From the NCBI GenBank assembly GCA_023055505.1, contig JALIRH010000045.1:3866180-3930179 (forward strand): a stretch of DNA of 64,000 nucleotides, read 5' to 3'. This DNA comes from Callipepla californica brunnescens. Lineage: Eukaryota; Chordata; Aves; Galliformes; Odontophoridae. The stretch's first letter is position 1. Each line of letters starts with the position of its first letter. A program made the translations under genes and the position numbers. The notes beneath the pieces were generated by a model that saw nothing but the letters and a program-made list of their open reading frames with translations, was not told where the DNA came from and did not search any database. Positions 62,733 through 64,000 of the stretch are shown one piece after another.

Positions 62733-64000
62733 CTGCAAAGGGAAGGCACAGCTGTGGGTTGGGGTCCCCGCAGTGCTGCACTGCCGCGCTCACCGGCAGC
62801 TCCAGGATCCGGCGGATCCAGGATCCATGGCCTGGGCTCCCGCAGAGCTCTGTGCTCCCTCTCTTTCCATATATGACCTTACGTATGCAACCTCACATAC
62901 AGCCTCTCCGGGGTGCTATGTACCACTGCTCTCCTATGTCTCTTTTTGAACCATCCCCTCACACCCCACAAAGCTGCAGAGCCCAAATGCCCACTGACAC
63001 CTGGCAGAGGGAAGCCGGGGTGTCATAGGATGTCATGGGGTGCCCATGCAGAGCCACACGGGTCCCCAGCCCCCACAAGACACACCTTCTGCCTGCTGCA
63101 ATTCCATTACAATGCTACCAACTGCATTGCACCTCAGCTGCCTGTGCAGCCCCAGTGCTCTGTAGGACACGTGCACAGGGAACAGCTCAAATTATCCACT
63201 GGGAGCTGTGTCTTTCCTCACCAGCATCCACGGGCAGAGTGGGGGCTGCTGGAGGGCCCACGCGTGCGGGTGCTGACAGCCCCCAGTGCTCCTGTCCCTC
63301 CCCAGCACTCAGCATCATTCCTCCTCCAGCAAACTTGTTCGAGAAGCCATAATTGTTTTAAACAAAATGCATTTATTAAGGGGGGGAAATAAGAATAAGC
63401 TCTTTGTTCGAGCGTGGCTATAATCTATAATGCAAGTATTGTTCCACTACCCTGTGGCATAGGAAGATTATCTTATCTGAGTCCTGCTGTCAGTGCAGCC
63501 TGGGGTTTGAGGCGATCGTATTTCTCTGCAGAGCTATTTAGTTGCTGAGACAGGTGCATCAGTCTTCAAGGCACATGCCTGGACAACAGAGCCATTATCA
63601 AGACCCCAAATTCCATTCCAGGAGTGAGCAGAATGGTGAAGGCGGTGATTAATGAAGAGCCTCTTTGCTACGAGATTTTGCTCACTTATCCAGAATATAA
63701 ATGAAGAGGCATTTGGGGTTCAGTGGAGAAGTGGAGCGGTCTGCAGATGGTGACGATGCTGCTGCACCCAGCAGCCCCATCGCAGCAGCTTTGCTGGGAA
63801 AGAAGGGCTCACCTCTTCCAGGCACAGAGGGGATAAAGGCCCCAAGCAGTGCAGCAGCTCTGGGCCGTGGGATGGGGACCAAGAACCAGTGGCCCTCCTG
63901 CCCCTGCCCCGCAGGGATGAGCGCTGGAGAATGGGGTATTGAAGGAGCAGGGTGTCTTTGCTGCTACACCTTTGCCATTCCCGTGTCTGTTAGCTAACAC
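62733..64000 (-). other. ZNF385C 5' intron, truncated by the window end
   Basis: No coding exon recognised. The block 63340-63690 is AT-rich with GATA/TTATC and TAAT cores and looks like a candidate enhancer. Confidence 0.45.

Noticed and set aside
1..64000. tRNA, snoRNA, microRNA, CRISPR, insertion sequence or viral element
   Set aside because: Scanned by eye on both strands. Nothing met even a loose standard. Small RNAs in introns could be missed without folding software.

Overview
This window is vertebrate nuclear DNA, almost certainly from a bird and probably a galliform such as chicken. The evidence is the protein sequences, the very GC-rich CpG-island promoters, the short introns (one is 68 bp) and the near absence of transposons. 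The gene order KLHL11 - ACLY - ODAD4 (TTC25) - CNP - DNAJC7 - NKIRAS2 - ZNF385C matches human 17q21.2, whose chicken counterpart is, to my knowledge, microchromosome 27. I assigned the genes by reading the spliced proteins and comparing them with family knowledge from memory. No search was run.

Layout: KLHL11 (minus, 36-2174) and ACLY (minus, coding 3276-20383) lie in tandem. ACLY starts in a CpG island near 23.2-23.5 kb and faces ODAD4 (plus, coding 24467-32260) head to head. CNP (plus, 32506-35476) follows ODAD4 by about 245 bp and converges on DNAJC7 (minus, 38913-52077). DNAJC7 and NKIRAS2 (plus, 52427-53597) share a 349-bp head-to-head promoter. NKIRAS2 converges on the 3' end of ZNF385C (minus, 57100-62732 in this window), whose 5' end lies beyond position 64000.

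All splice junctions were worked out base by base. The reconstructed proteins have near-textbook lengths: ACLY 1101 aa in 28 coding exons, ODAD4 592 aa in 12, CNP 420 aa in 4, DNAJC7 496 aa in 14, NKIRAS2 191 aa in 3 and ZNF385C at least 369 aa in 6. KLHL11 would be 689 aa but carries an apparent single-base insertion. The genes do unrelated jobs: an E3-ligase adaptor, cytosolic acetyl-CoA synthesis, cilia docking, a myelin phosphodiesterase, an HSP70/90 co-chaperone, an NF-kB modulator and an RNA/DNA-binding zinc-finger protein. They are neighbours by ancestral synteny, not a pathway.

I found no new gene system. The points worth a second look are the KLHL11 frameshift, an ACLY promoter with a CCAAT / CACGTG / CCAAT arrangement next to a pentamer array that makes a ladder of splice donors, a GC-AG intron and a 30-nt cassette exon in ACLY, an RFX X-box just before the ODAD4 start codon, a CNP exon whose coding part is only the ATG, a poly(A) signal abutting the ODAD4 stop codon, two convergent pairs with interlocked poly(A) signals, CTCF-like sites and several AT-rich candidate enhancers.
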